A program made the translations under genes and the position numbers. From positions 124,001-188,000 of the forward strand of contig NW_020290038.1 of NCBI RefSeq assembly GCF_003144195.1: a DNA stretch of 64,000 bases, written 5' to 3'. Under the pieces are notes generated by a model. That model saw nothing but the letters and a program-made list of their open reading frames with translations, did no database searches and was not told the origin of the DNA. Shown one piece after another: positions 1-12,100 of this stretch. The DNA is from Ceraceosorus guamensis. Lineage: Eukaryota > Basidiomycota > Exobasidiomycetes > Ceraceosorales > Ceraceosoraceae. The stretch's first letter is position 1; each line of letters begins with the position of its first letter.

Positions 1-282
1 AAGAGTTTGATTTTACCTACTTGGATCTTCTGCACGGCAGCGAAATCGCATCATCCACTGCGTACCGTGACGAGATCGCACCTTTGACTGAATGCTGCAG
101 ATGTTGCTGTCAGGTTGGCACATTTTGTCGTGGGTCTTGTAAAGTCAAAGCGGCAGCCGACCATGCTGCTGCTCATGGCATTGCTGTAAAGTGCTCGGCA
201 AGATTTACAACAGGAGCGTACGAAACACGAATGCGAAAGGTGGAGTGGAACGCATGTCCTTGCGGGGGGTTACATGCACAGC

Positions 283-1877
283 TCAGTTGGCGCTGCCTCC
301 CTGACTGTAGCCAGGGATGGTGGCTCTGTAGATGAAGAACTGAGTATCTTGACTTCCCTTTTGCAAAGCATACGTGTCGTTGTAAGAGCCAACAACGTAT
401 TTGCCCGTCGAGTCCTGAGCCGCCTGTTTACCGTTCAGCGTGATAAAGTCATTGTCGGAGACGACGAACACGTAAACATCATCCTTGTTCTGCCCATCTC
501 CCGCACTGGCGATTGCCAAACTTTCCAACTTGCCAGAAAGCAGGTTGCGGTCGAACACGCCAGACGCTCCGTTGTTGAGACCAAACTTGGCCAGCTCGGC
601 GCTGGAAGCGAGGTCGATGAAGGGTTGGTACGTGGCAGGAACGATGGTGTTGTTGAGCCGACCAGCTGGAGAGACTGGCAGGTTGGCCTGGTCAAATGGC
701 GTATTGGCGATATTGGTCGCGTTCTTGGTAGAGATGAGATCCGCATGCTTGTACGACACGCCCGCATCCTCGTTTCCAAATCCATTGCCATCGCGGGCAA
801 GGACGAGAAAGGTGGAATCGTCGACAATGTGCACCTCGCTCGATGCTCTGGTGTTGCCAGATTTGCTTTGCGGCAAAGGCACCACGTGCTCCTTGATAAG
901 TTTGGCATTGAAAATGTTCGAGACGTCATAGCCGAGCAGACGAGTGTACCTGTTTGTGCTCTTGCTTCCCTTGTTGCTATCCTGAATCGTTGCCGATTGC
1001 AGCAGAGCCCACAGAGTGTTGGTGTTGCGGTCCAGCGTCAGACCTTCGAAACCCTGATTTGGTGCTCGGCCAGTGGTCGGGTTGCTCAGACTCGTAAAGT
1101 TCAGCTTGCCCGTAGCGTCGTAGGGAAGAATGGCGGGTGGGGGGACGATGGTGCTGAGCAGGACACCAGTGGTACGATCGATGATGTAGATCCCTGGCTG
1201 GTACTCGTCCGAGACGAACAGTTGAAGACCGTTGGAAGAGATGGCGAGCCCTTCGGTGTCGAAGCTGATGTGGTTGTTGGGCAGAGCGATGGGCAGAGTG
1301 GGAGCGCGAGGGTTGGATTGCCGCGTGCCGTTGGGATCCAAGCCTGTGGTGAAGTTGAGCGCATAATCCGGTCCTGCGCGATAAAGCTGAGAGTTGACGT
1401 ATCTGAGGGAAATGTTCTCATTCGTTCCATTTTGCGCAGAGAGCGTGCCGATGTAGCGGTGGTTGCGAGCTCGGTAGTCGGATGTTTCTGCTCCGCCAGA
1501 GTTGTGCCCTCTGTCCGGCTGAAGCAGAATGCTAAATGTACCGCCTGTGGCCGAGGGTCTGAAGTACTCCAACGCGATGGCAGAACCCACACCTCCGATC
1601 GTCTCTCCAAAGCTGTCCAGGGCATCCGTCGGAATGCGTGCAAAGCCTACCAGACCCTGTTCGCAGCAAGCGTATGCACGGCGATCAGCCAACTGCTCGA
1701 ATTCTCGTTGCTCTCCATCGAGCGCTTGGAAGGAACGCTCACCTTGTCTTGGAATGTCCTTCCATCGAATGTGAAAGGTGCACCAGCTCGCTTGTGCAAC
1801 TGGCTCACAGGGCTGGCGTTTGCTGCAACGGCAGCCGAAGCGGCTGCCAGAGCGACGAAGGAGGGAGTGAGTTGCAT
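283..1877 (-). CDS. Secreted phytase-like (esterase-like) domain protein
   Basis: Probable secreted protein of the phytase-like/esterase-like family, 502 aa. Two exons, 1743-1877 and 283-1656; the 86-base GTGAGC...CAG intron brings exon 1 directly onto the conserved stretch GLVGFARIPTDALDSFGET. Exon 1 supplies a typical signal peptide (MQLTPSFVALAAASAAVA) followed by a KR dipeptide that could be a Kex2 site. Family-like motifs are FDTEGLAIS, EGLTLD and SSEVHIVDDSTFLVLARDG, which in this family form acidic blades of a beta-propeller around metal or phosphate ligands. Several NxS/T sites fit secretion. The ATG at 1877 was chosen because it starts the signal peptide, with a TATA box about 106 bases upstream. 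The substrate cannot be told; many fungal members are annotated phytase-like without enzymology. Confidence 0.85.
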
Positions 1878-1982
1878 CTTGGCACAAGTGAGTGAGGATG
1901 AGCGATGGTCCCTGCTACACTTGAGGATCTTGGTTGCTTCGAGGGGCCTACACGTTGCGGAAGAAAAGTTGCCATTTGGCTG

Positions 1983-1990
1983 TTTATATA
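1983..1990 (-). promoter_or_regulatory. TATA box of the phytase-like gene
   Basis: The minus strand reads TATATAAA here, about 106 bases upstream of the ATG at 1877. The position suits a core promoter of a regulated secreted-protein gene. Confidence 0.5.
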
Positions 1991-2102
1991 CGGACAGGCT
2001 GGCAAAGTAGGAATGTGGAGTAAACGTACACCGTTTGGCGCGGTCGGCGGGCGGCCATTCGTTTGGACTGCACTCAGGCTCGAGTGGCCACGCATGCCCT
2101 GC

Positions 2103-2168
2103 ACTCACGACTCACGACTCACGACTCACGACTCACGACTCACGACTCACGACTCACGACTCACGACT
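2103..2168. repeat. Tandem heptamer array (ACTCACG)n
   Basis: About nine perfect copies of the 7-base unit ACTCACG in a row, 225-290 bases upstream of the phytase-like gene start. The same unit occurs as one to three copies in many other spacers of the window. Confidence 0.95.
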
Positions 2169-2327
2169 GCTTGATGCTCGTCTGCAAAGAGAAGCTTGCT
2201 TCGAAATTTGGCTGTAGGAACAGCGGACAACTGTGACTTTGAGACGTTTCAAAACCTTTCGATCGGGCTTTGCTTCCATTCGACGCTAACTTTAGCGAAG
2301 ATGCGCACGTTGCAGAGGCTTTCTCGA

Positions 2328-2358
<31 letters not shown>

Positions 2359-3080
2359 TGCTGCTTGCTGCGTGCGTGCATCCTTTGCCATGCACTCACG
2401 ACTCACGACTGTGTGTACCGCTACCGCTACCGCTACCGCTGCCGCTACCGGTAGCTCTGGAAGCTCATTCAGGCACCAACGAACAGCATAGCACGTCCAT
2501 GGGTCCGCCACCGCGACTTTTGCTTTTTGTCCCTTCGGCCTTCACGTTTCAATCAGCATGACTCATTGCTTCCGAGTCGCGAAGAAAGTGGATGATCGTG
2601 CATTGCCAATGCAAGAGCTAGACTCACACTCTGCATGGACTCTGATTGCATGTGAATTTAAGCCTCATCATCAGTCTTGTCGGTAGAAGTCTGACTTTGT
2701 ATCGAAGCTACAGATGCATGGCGCAACGAGCTTGTTCGCGGCAACACGTGTTGGTGGCTTACGTGACCCCAATTAAGAGCCGGTCGGCGGGACCTGCAGC
2801 ATCCATCCGCTTAATTGCTGATATGCTAGCTGCTTCCATTCAAGATTAAATTTGCGATTGCTGATGTTTGCTACCTGACGCACTCAAACTCGATCGCACT
2901 CGTGAGTCACTTGATTGGGTGCTGCCATTCGTGGCTTGATTCAATTGCCGATACATCAGTCAGAGTCAGTCAAAAAGTGAATGGCGAATGCTGATGTGCA
3001 CTCAGCAGAGCAAATACAAGGCTTTACCGGTCATCACAATATCAAATTCGAGGCCGCGTTGCATCTTTCCCCAAGCAACA

Positions 3081-3117
3081 ATCGTGAATCAAGAATCACG
3101 AATCACGAATCACGAAT
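3081..3117. repeat. Variant heptamer array (GAATCAC)n
   Basis: Four to five copies of a GAATCAC-type 7-base unit, one copy degenerate. It differs from the array at 2103-2168 by one or two bases per unit and is probably the same family. Confidence 0.85.
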
Positions 3118-4049
3118 CTGCACGCGTCGATCGCGACTCGCGACGCTCATGCAGGCACGCACGCCATATAGCGGCGGTAGAGGCGCCCGGCGGGAGAGCC
3201 TAGGGCGCGCGGGGATGGCAATTAAAGAGCACGTTCCCTCGCTAGCTTTGATCGCGATCGACAATTTCTCATCGTTGCTTGAAGCTTTGAAAGGTTTTCA
3301 AACCATGTACCGGTAAACGCAGCAACAGCAGCAGCAGCAGCTCGAAAGTGAGTCCAAAAGTCACGAGTGGAAAGACCGGCCGGCGATGATTTGATGGATG
3401 CAGCAGGATCACCGCGCGCCGTGCACCCTACCTTTTCCTCACTCTTGCGCACGACCTTCTTCTTCTTCTTCTTGCGCACAAAAGTTCATCGAGAAGATTT
3501 CACAAAAAAACTTCCCCACCCACATCTGCAAGATAAGTGTGACGAGCGAATCTCCCTCCGATCGCCCATCATCCACATGCGGCACAAATCGCAGCGGGGT
3601 CATCACACGAAAGTCGACTCGACCTGCGGACAAATGAGCGTGCGGTACAAGTAAGAGAGGGCATGCTGGATTGAACAATGTCAAGTCAGATTCGTCAGAC
3701 GCGTCGAGCAAGGTAGATACATGGGCCCCCTTCGGAGAAACAAGAACAAAAGGACAAGATACAAGGTACGTTGCGATTTCTCGAATTCGAGAAAATCGGT
3801 CGCAGGATGTTGTACAATCGAGAAATCGAGGGGTGGGGCAAAGGCGTCTGGGTCGGATCGATGTACAAAAGTGATCTCCAATGTTCTCGTCAAGAAAAGC
3901 GGTCAACGGGGTCTCGCATTGGTTTGGGGCAGAGGGGAGAAGGGCCCCGCACGAACGAACGAATCTCATTCGAGGCGGCGGGGCGTGATTGCGAAAGGAG
4001 CGGCAGCCTGCGCGCACCCTCGATCGTGCTGATGCTCTGGCCTCGTCTT

Positions 4050-5597
4050 TCAAGACTTGAGCCGCTTCGCCTCCGGCGTAGTCCGAGTGGCCGAAGCCGG
4101 AGCGCTCGCGCTCATCATAGCTCCGTCCAATCCCTGCATGGCGCCTCTAGCAAGTGCGCTGCCCAGTCTAGTTTTGCTCCTCGTAGCATTGGACAGGAGG
4201 CTGCTAGACAATTCAGCAGAACCAGTAGAGCGAGCTTCTGCGTTCGCATTCGCGTCTGCGTTCGTCGTCGTCGTCGTCGTCGTCGAGGAGACGGACGGCG
4301 GATAAGCTTGGTCAGCTTCGGACGAAGCTTGAGGACTGGCATGAGGAAAGGGAGACATGGCACTAGGCGCAGGAGATCCGCTAGGCGCTCTCCTCTTTCT
4401 ACCTGCGTTCGCTTTTCCGACAGCTCGCTTGGCCGGACTTTGCAGAGGCGTAGCAATAGCCGGCGAAGAAGGCAATCGCAAAACCTCTGGCTCTTTGCGA
4501 GGCGCGTGGTGTTGATGCGAAGCGATGGAAGAAGTTGTCATCGTCTTGGAAGGTCCCAAAGAATATGTAGGGGCAGAGTAGGAAGGGAAAGAAGGACGCA
4601 GTCGCGGCGTTGCGCGTCGACGAGCCCAAACTTCCACAAAGAGGATACGCTTCAGCTTGCGATTGTAAAAAAAGACGTACGTGGACCAAAGCAATCCGCC
4701 CCCGCTCGTGTCTTCCAGATCCATTTCACGTCGTTTTGGAAGGGCAAGACGACTGGAAAAGGCTTCGAATGGAGAAGAACTCTCGGGCGTCTTGGGATCC
4801 GCATCTGAAGCGCTACTAAAGCTCGTAGAGTGCGCTGCTGCCTGACCCAGCGCTCCGCCGTCCATGTCTTCGTCGAACATGGGCGCATCATCAGCCAAGC
4901 TTTGCGCCCCGCTATCGAACAGGGAGTAATTGTCTTCCGCCCACGTGTCGTCTTCTCCGTCCATGTATCCCTCGTCGGGATCAGGATAGGCGTGTGGGTC
5001 CGAATCCATATCGGGAGAGTACGTAAAGACTTCGCACTCCGACACGCACAATATGTCTTCTAAGATCGCACCAAGCGCAGCATCCCCTTGAACACGATGG
5101 CTGCCGAGATGCGTGGGAGGCGAGCCGTACGAACCAGAGGGGCTCAGCGCAGCTGCACCCTCTTCGTAGGAGGTGCTAGGAAGCAGAGAGAAACTTCCTG
5201 CACTGCCTGACCGCAAAGACACCAAAGTGGAGCTCAAGCTGTTGATGACGTAATCTACGCTCCTTTCGCGCTTAAAGTCGGCAGGGTTAGCCTGGGCGAA
5301 ATCGTGATCTGGGAAAGCGCCATTGAGTGTGGCGATGAGCAGCCAGAGGGTTTTGCGAGCGGCAGGTTGATCCAATTTGCCAAAGGGCGACGCCAAGTGC
5401 TCCTCCAAAACACTTGGCGGCGATGTGGACGATGCCGCATGGCCATACGTCGATTCAAGAGCTTTCAGGAGCTTCTTGTCTCGATTGACAGGTTTGCACG
5501 AGTAGGCCTCCAGACGCGTAAAGACGCGACACTCGGCCGAATCAAATGTGAGTTGTCGAGATAGCTGCTCGAGCTCGGGATAGTCGAGAAACTTCAT
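4050..5597 (-). CDS. MAF1: Maf1, repressor of RNA polymerase III
   Basis: Single-exon 515-aa Maf1, the nutrient- and stress-controlled repressor of RNA polymerase III that acts in the nucleus downstream of TORC1/PKA signalling. All three conserved blocks are visible: the N-terminal A box (MKFLDYPELEQLSRQLTF, residues 1-18, then RLEAYSCKPV), the B box around LNGAFPDHDFAQANPADFKR (about residues 105-125) and the C box (LLWSTYVFFYNRKLKRILFV, about residues 310-330). It is longer than yeast Maf1 because of acidic and Ser-rich linkers and a basic, disordered C-terminal tail of about 180 residues, both likely phosphorylation regions. The ATG at 5597 starts the conserved MKFLDYPE; a pyrimidine/TTGCAG acceptor just upstream suggests a 5'-UTR intron. 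Confidence 0.96.
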   Translation of the reverse strand: MKFLDYPELEQLSRQLTFDSAECRVFTRLEAYSCKPVNRDKKLLKALESTYGHAASSTSPPSVLEEHLASPFGKLDQPAARKTLWLLIATLNGAFPDHDFAQANPADFKRERSVDYVINSLSSTLVSLRSGSAGSFSLLPSTSYEEGAAALSPSGSYGSPPTHLGSHRVQGDAALGAILEDILCVSECEVFTYSPDMDSDPHAYPDPDEGYMDGEDDTWAEDNYSLFDSGAQSLADDAPMFDEDMDGGALGQAAAHSTSFSSASDADPKTPESSSPFEAFSSRLALPKRREMDLEDTSGGGLLWSTYVFFYNRKLKRILFVEVWARRRATPRLRPSFPSYSAPTYSLGPSKTMTTSSIASHQHHAPRKEPEVLRLPSSPAIATPLQSPAKRAVGKANAGRKRRAPSGSPAPSAMSPFPHASPQASSEADQAYPPSVSSTTTTTTTNADANANAEARSTGSAELSSSLLSNATRSKTRLGSALARGAMQGLDGAMMSASAPASATRTTPEAKRLKS

Positions 5598-7687
5598 GGT
5601 TTGGGCAGTCTGCAAGGCGCGTGAACATCAACGCGAGTGTCTGAGCGACTTGATCGAACTTCTCGCGCAATCCATTGGGATCATTTGTCCTAGCATCTAC
5701 TCACACACGCCAAATGCGGCCAAAGACGCTTCCGAAATAAATTCTTGCAAGGCAAGAGAAGGTCTGGTATGAACGAGGTGGCAGAAGGAGCTCGAGAAGC
5801 TGTGCTAGCTCGTGGATGTATGCGTTGAGATTAGTGCGAAGTATTGGTACCGCAAGGCGGCGGGAAGAACGGAGTCGGATGATTGACGGTGTGCGGCGCA
5901 GAGCAGGTCGGCGGACACATTGAAAAAGATCTGAGACGCACAGCGACGCAACGAGGATCCGCTAAGCCTTGATCCAGCTAGCGTCGAGAGAGCGTGTGTA
6001 AGGAGGCAGGCGCGCTCGATCGAGTCGACCTGAATGGCGCGGGTGAAATGACGGGAAGCAGCGCCTGCGATAGGAGAAAGGAGGAGCAAAAGTCCTGTCA
6101 GCGCCACCTGATACTGACCGCAGCACATTGTACAGCTCGACCTCGAGGATGGACCTGAACGCGCACAACGCCCCCCTCGTCCCAAGACGCGCGACGCGTG
6201 CAGGCGAGTGGTGCAGCGCAGGGGAAGGATGAGTCCTGCTCACCACGCAAAGCACTCACTTCTCTCAAAGATTGGCTTAAAGATGACAACAGTCTCGGTG
6301 AAGCTTCAAATCGGGTCTTTTTGCTTTACGCTGTGAGGGTGCGCGTGCGGGGAAGGCCGAGATTGGCGGGATATCGTGATGCGTGGGGTGATGGTGTGAC
6401 GGATGATGAGATTGATTCAGTGATTGTGATGAAAGCGCGAAAGAGGTGTGACGTTAAGGCGGGAGAGGGGCGAGGTGCCGTGTCGCTTGTATACCTGCCT
6501 CTGCGTACGTGCCTGAAGGTGCCGCTGCGTTGCATTGGCGCGCCACGGGCCACATCAGCCATATGTACAGGGCCGCGCGCGATGCATGCCGCCGACGCGA
6601 TGTGGGCCGTCGCCCGCGCGTCCCTTCTATGCGCGTCAAATGAGGGTCCTCGGCCACTCCATTTCGCCCGATGACGTGTGCATGAGCGACGAGCGCTTCA
6701 TCAGCATCAGCAGCAGCGATGGACACACAAGAATCGAGATCAAATCGTGAGTGTGAGCGTGTGATGTAGCGAGAGCGAGCATTTCGTCAGGTCGGGTCAG
6801 CTGTGATCCATTTTGTCGTCGTTGTGCTGAGTTCGTGAGCTTGCGTTTGAGCGTTGACTTGATCGAAGTGGTGGGATCAAATATATGTGACCGACATTAA
6901 AGGCGTCGAGAACATTCTGTTGCTCAGGTTCAAAGGTTTCGGTGACGGCCGGTCTTGCGAGCTCGCAGTCGTGAGTAGAAGGAGCGATGCTTGACTCTGG
7001 AGCCTCGCGATACAAGAGCGTGCAGTCACAGTGTGAAATTGTGAATGTCATGTCGAGTGTAACGTATAGCGGACGTCAAGGGTTGGTGGAGGGAGGTGTT
7101 GTGATTTGGAGATGGCCTCATAGCGATCGAGGTTCAAGCAGCCAGAAGAAAAGGCGGCTTCTTGCGCAGCCAAGCCTCGCCAAAGAAAAAAGAAGACGTG
7201 ACGTGTGGAGTTGTGCGTCTAGCTCGAGAAGAATCCGACAGGTCCACGGTGAGTCACTGAGTACGGCAGGGCGCACGGTCCGCGTCGAGCACACACCAGT
7301 CGTGAGTCGTGAGTGCACCCCTCGACGCACCTCGACATTCCGACTGCTGCGCTCAAGCAGACCACTCGCACTTCCACGACGGCCATGATCGCAGGTCTCC
7401 TCTAACATCGCTCATTCCTGCCACATCACATAGCGCACAAGTCACAAGGGTCGGTTGATCAAGACATTGCTCTCGCTCAGGTGATCAGCGAGCAAAGCGC
7501 GTTGGGAACACCCACTCACGTTTCTAGCAAAGCGCCAAAGAGCCCGGGCTGATTGGTCGCACCCTCACCCACAACGAGCAACTTCAACCAGCAAGAAGCA
7601 AGCGTCTGCAATTTGGCTATAGACCGTACTGCGAGCGACAATCACGTGAATTGCCAGATCTTTCTCGTCGATAGCGTACCGCCAAAG
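5598..7687. other. Divergent MAF1/OST2 spacer
   Basis: About 2.1 kb between divergent starts. It contains one possible small minus-strand gene (5805-6150, separate entry), a GTCGTGAGTCGTGAG heptamer pair at about 7301-7316 and otherwise no coding signal I could support. Confidence 0.5.
5805..6150 (-). CDS. Possible small unrecognised gene (3' end only)
   Basis: A minus-strand frame ending with TAG at 5805 looks coding: it reads HFTRAIQVDSIERACLLTHA and continues without low complexity, with high GC at third positions. A splice at 6065-6107 (CAG^GTGGCG...ATCGCAG^GC) would join it to LEVELYNVLRSVSG upstream. I found no convincing start codon or first exon, the intron would be only 43 bases, and I do not recognise the family. 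It could be a chance open frame in the MAF1 leader. Confidence 0.25.
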
Positions 7688-8640
7688 ATGCCAGCCAAAC
7701 GCGCCGCCTCTAACTCAGCAGCGACCTCCGCGTCAGCCATTCCCCCGCGGGCTTCTTCCGCTACCGCTACCACCACCACCACCACCACCAGTACATCCCC
7801 AGCAAGCTCTTCCAGCACAGCTTCGCCGCTACAGACTCTCGGCAGGTCTTACGTGGATGCTACACCTACCAGGTTGAAGCTGATCGATGCGTTCATGACC
7901 TTCTTGGTCATTAGCGGCATCATCCAGTTCGTCTATTGTTTCCTCGTTTCCGATTTCCCTTTTAATAGTTTTGTGGCCGGGTAAGTCTAATTTGAGGTTT
8001 GCAAAGGCCGGGAGCACAGAGAGGGGCAGTATATGCGTGCATACCTGTATAGCAATCAAGAATCTCGGGTTTTCAGAGGAAGAGGAACAGGGGCGTGAAT
8101 GCTTTGGCAGAAGAGTGTGCGTGGCTTGTCACCACATGCGACACCTCGGATGGAAGCGGAAGCTGGCCGTGCGATCATGTGACTCGGCATTCTCTCTGGC
8201 TTATCGAGATAGCAAATCGAACCTCCGCACGTATGCGCATATCCTGGCCTCGCTTCCCAATCCTGGGCCAGTGCCAACGGCGAAGCCACAGCAAAGCTTG
8301 TCGTCGCCTTTGTGCCTGGCATCGAGCTGACATCCAAGCCGCGCCTCTCCTCTTCGCCATCTGCGCACGTCACGATCGCCTGGACGCGCCCACGTTTCTA
8401 CCAGCTTCGCGAGCACCGTCGGTCAATTCGTGCTTCTAGCAGCGCTACGTATCCAAGCCAACGAATCCAATGCTTCCGACTTTCCCAAATCTTCTCCCGA
8501 AAGGTGAGTGCAAAGGAGAGGGGGCGCTGGTGTGCTTCGGACTGCGACATTGCGCGACTGTGTTCGCGCGCACCAGGTCTCTCTGCATTCGCTCGCTCTT
8601 CCATCATCCTTGCTGATCCTGACGTTGATCACCACGGCAC

Positions 8641-8683
<43 letters not shown>

Positions 8684-8791
8684 CTTTTTCTCTTTCCCCG
8701 CTCTTCGTCGCGCCATACTACCAGGGCATTCGGCGACTTTCTCTTCTCCAGCATCGTTTTGCACTTCTTCGTCGTCAACTTTCTGGGCTGA
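7688..8791 (+). CDS. OST2: Oligosaccharyltransferase subunit Ost2 (DAD1 family)
   Basis: Ost2/DAD1 subunit of the ER oligosaccharyltransferase, 152 aa. Three exons: 7688-7980, 8405-8503, 8725-8791. The first ends in LKLIDAFMTFLVISGIIQF and FPFNSFVAG, the second carries ASTVGQFVLLAALRIQANES, and the last gives AFGDFLFSSIVLHFFVVNFLG and the stop. These are the three hydrophobic segments and C-terminal NFLG typical of the family; frames join only with these splice sites. Compared with human DAD1 it has an N-terminal Ser/Thr/Ala-rich extension of about 55 residues. Intron 1 is long for this window (424 bases); intron 2 contains a 38-base C run. It transcribes away from MAF1 and converges on GPC1. 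Confidence 0.95.
8643..8680 (+). repeat. 38-base poly-C homopolymer in OST2 intron 2
   Basis: Uninterrupted run of 38 C followed by TCCCTTTTTC, ending about 45 bases before the 3' splice site of OST2 intron 2. Its complement is a G run able to form quadruplexes; length in the assembly may be inexact. Confidence 0.95.
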
Positions 8792-9110
8792 ATATTCCCA
8801 AAAAAAGGGGGGCGCAGATTCATGCGCATCGCTGTCTGATCAAATGAACACTACGTCACACTGTTCTAGACGTCCCACAACTCGTCCATGTGCGTGCTTG
8901 CAAACAAGTGTGCGGCGTTGCGGGCCCAGCCGCTGGCCAAGTCAGACGAGAAGGGTGCGCGCCCCCCAGACGATCTTGAGCCATTCAAATTGAGATTAAC
9001 GGTGATTGGACAGCTCGACAGCTCGACTTGGGCACACTCTTGCTCGCGGTGCCTGCTACGCTGCACATCATTTTTCAGCCAAACGATGATTCTTTCGCAT
9101 GGGCTCCTGC
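8792..9110. other. Convergent OST2/GPC1 3' spacer
   Basis: 319 bases between the stop codons of two convergent genes. Nothing else seen; short open frames here are not supported. Confidence 0.7.
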
Positions 9111-12100
9111 TTAAACATTCTTTCTGATTTCTGCTGACTGCAGGTCATCCAGCTTGACCTCCCTACTGGATCTCCTGCTCGCATTCGCGTTCGTGTTGGT
9201 ATTGGTGTGTGCGGTGCTCCTAGACTCCTCCGAGTCCAACGCCAACGCATACTCTTGAGCCTGCTGCACTTCCAAACGCAACTTTTCCAGCTCCTTTTCG
9301 AAGCTGCGTGCGGTGGGCGTACAAGAGGCGGCAGAAATGGTGTGATGAAGGGCAGCAGGGCAAGAGACGGGCGCAAGAGCATGGCGCACGTTAGAAACTC
9401 CCTCGAACGCCTGCCCGAATATGCTCGAGCTCAGAGCGAACGTACCGACGAAAGGTCACTTCGACCAAGTAAGACGCTTTGGGTCGGCAAAGTGATAAGA
9501 ATATGAGCTAGACTGCTCGAGCTACCCCAGCTCTACAAGCCCGGCACTCACCGCCGTTCCAAAGGCTCAGGACGAGCAAAGTGAGCCTTTCGGTGCCACA
9601 CGAACGTCGAGTCGCAAAACAACGTGAGCCATCACATTATGCTGCGGACAAGTTCCTCGGGTATGGTTCAGCACCCACAGGAAAATGCTGGACCATCTCG
9701 CGCTCTTGTAGAAGATGAGCGGTGCGGGCAAGGTGCACACGATCGTGTAGACGCACTGCGCGCGAGAAGGGCAGGGTGCAGGTCCGCCGCTGTGGTGTGA
9801 GAGAGGCCAGTATCGCTCTCGACGCGCAAGTAGTCTGGGACTCACCTGCAGGAGCATGAATGCGGTCTCTCTTTGGCCTTCGCTCGCTTTGCCCAGCAAA
9901 TTGGCAATGGCACCTTTGCCCGTGGCCAGAGTGCTATAAGACTAGTGTCGAGGCACAAGAAATTCTCGCGCGTCAGAACTCGTGCTCATTCTCGCGAGCT
10001 GAGCTTCGCGCATTGCTTCCTTTCTCACATTGATGCGCTCGCCCGACCGCACCTTCTCTTTCTTGCCGATGATGATGAACTATGGGACCAGGGATGAGGA
10101 GGTTTGCGTGTTGAGAAACATTTGATGTCCAGACAAGGCAGACTGCATTGATCAGCTCACCTCGTAGTACAAGAATTGCCAGACTTTTTCCAGTTCGAAA
10201 AGCGTAAAGTCAGACATGAGACTTATGCATCGCATCGACAGGAACGCATCGACAGCGCCTAGGAGCAGCCATTTTCGCTTCTCACCCAGGTAGCAAAGTA
10301 GGTTGGCAAAGAACACGGGGACAAAGTCCAAATTGTCCAAGCCAACTAAAGCCGGATACATCCGTTCCGCGATCCCTTTGGGAATGTGATGCCTGGAATG
10401 GGGTGATAGGTGCGTTTCCGTCAGCGATCAAGCGCTGTAGCAGCGGGAAGGAAAATCGATCGCAGCTCGCCTGATGGTCATGAAGACCAAAGGGGGATAA
10501 ATATGAATGAATAAGCTGCACATCTTCTCCAGACTGTGAAAGACTGCGAGGGCGAAGGGGACATGAACACCGCTCTTCTGAGCACGGTTACAGATCGAAA
10601 AGAGCGATTGACTTCCCTCACCCGCGCTATTCCTCCATGTCGCTATGCTAAAGGCGAGTGGGCCGTGCGCTGCACAATAGCAGACGGTCTGGCGGCATGG
10701 CGTGTCGAGGATCAGGTTCCGAGCAGCACGCATTTTCCTACCACTTTTGTGCCGCACTTACCCATAGCCACCTCGAGTGCGGAAAGATCCACAGGAATGC
10801 AAGATTGAGTAGACTGCCCAGGAAGCAGACCTAAACGGTGAGTACGAACGTTCCCAGACGACTCTACCGGCAAATTGTGGCTCACTTGGCATAGTAGCCT
10901 TTCGCGCAGATCCGCGTCGCAGAGGGGTGCAACGTTTGAGCCGTGTGCGGAAGCTTTGGCGAGCGGTGCTGCAGCGGACAAGCGCAACGAAAAGGTCCGC
11001 TCACAAAAGTCAAAGCTGCAAGGGAGGACAAGGGAACGCGGTCGATGTCGAAGTCAGCTGATCGGCGGGACACTGTGGTCTTGAGGAAACGCGGACTCAC
11101 AGAAAGTAGTGCCACTTTCTCTTGGTGTAACTTTGAGAAAGAATTTTGGGCGTGTAAGTGTCTCCGAGCCGTGTGTACAGACGCAGCCAAGCACGAGCAA
11201 ATGGCCATACGACGCGCGACTCACGTGTACACTCGTAGAGGCAAAAAGTAGAGGAGTTGGGCAGAGTAGAATAGAGGGATCCATTCGGGCGCTTGTGCCC
11301 AGATCAGCGACGTGGCCACCAGGTTCCTGGGACGTAATGCAGCTCGAAGATTCAGGAACTCTCGCTAAGGCACTTGACGCAGGATATGCTGCGCGCCACG
11401 AGCTTGACATTGAGAAAACTCACATGACTCCGATAACGAAACATACCTTGTCCCGCAAGCGAACCGTCTTTGCGTCTTTCCATCTCGTCTGCAACGTGTC
11501 CACGCGTGTAGCCACCTGCCAGTGCAACAGTGGTCTCGAATGAGCCTGCAGGAAAGACTCGTGTATGCGCAGCTCGATACAGGCCCGCAGTGCAGACCAT
11601 ACCACACCAGTAGTGCTCGTCGGCACGCGAGCACCCCAGCATGCGCACATTCCTGGCACGCACCTTTCCTCTGAGTTTCTTCAGCTCCTGCCTCATGCCC
11701 AGCTCCTCCTTCTTGTCGCGAGATCGTCTGACAAGCTCATCATACTTGCTTCTCCTCCTAATGTCATCGCCGTATTTGCGCAATCTCCTATCGAACAGGT
11801 CCAATCTAGGAGCCAAGTAGGTCTGCAAGAGGTCGGAGAGCGGTAGACCGGCAGTGGGTAGACCGGAGGTGATGTCGATGCCATCTATCTCGAGCGAGTT
11901 GCGACGGGATGTGGAAGAGGCAGAGGTGCTTGATTGGGTGCGAGAGAGAATTGGCCGATAGTCGCCCGAATAGGAGTCATTGTGCGGCTGGGACGGCTGA
12001 TCGGACCCGACCGGTACAGGGATGCCCTTATTGGACGCGTGCGACATGATGAGTGCCTCTCTCGCGGACCTTGGTGCAAGATCATGGATGGCGAGAGGAA

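Larger units (their letters stand above)
1878..4049. other. Intergenic spacer, promoter of phytase-like gene and 3' flank of MAF1
   Basis: No gene recognised. The spacer holds the CTCACGA heptamer array (2103-2168), a second short copy near 2396-2411, a GCAC microsatellite (about 2325-2357), a TACCGC-type repeat (about 2415-2446) and an ATTCGTG-type variant array (3081-3117). Open frames in 3439-4053 are low-complexity and show no family signal; they lie downstream of the MAF1 stop. Confidence 0.6.

Noticed and set aside
274-2010. 578-aa plus-strand open frame
   Set aside because: It is antisense to the phytase-like gene, whose splice sites, signal peptide and family motifs are clear on the minus strand.
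2103-2168. Tandem array considered as a CRISPR-like or centromeric repeat
   Set aside because: The unit is only 7 bases with no spacers, and this is a fungal nuclear sequence; a simple tandem repeat explains it.
3439-4053. 204-aa minus-strand open frame after MAF1
   Set aside because: Low-complexity composition, no motif, overlaps the probable MAF1 3' UTR.
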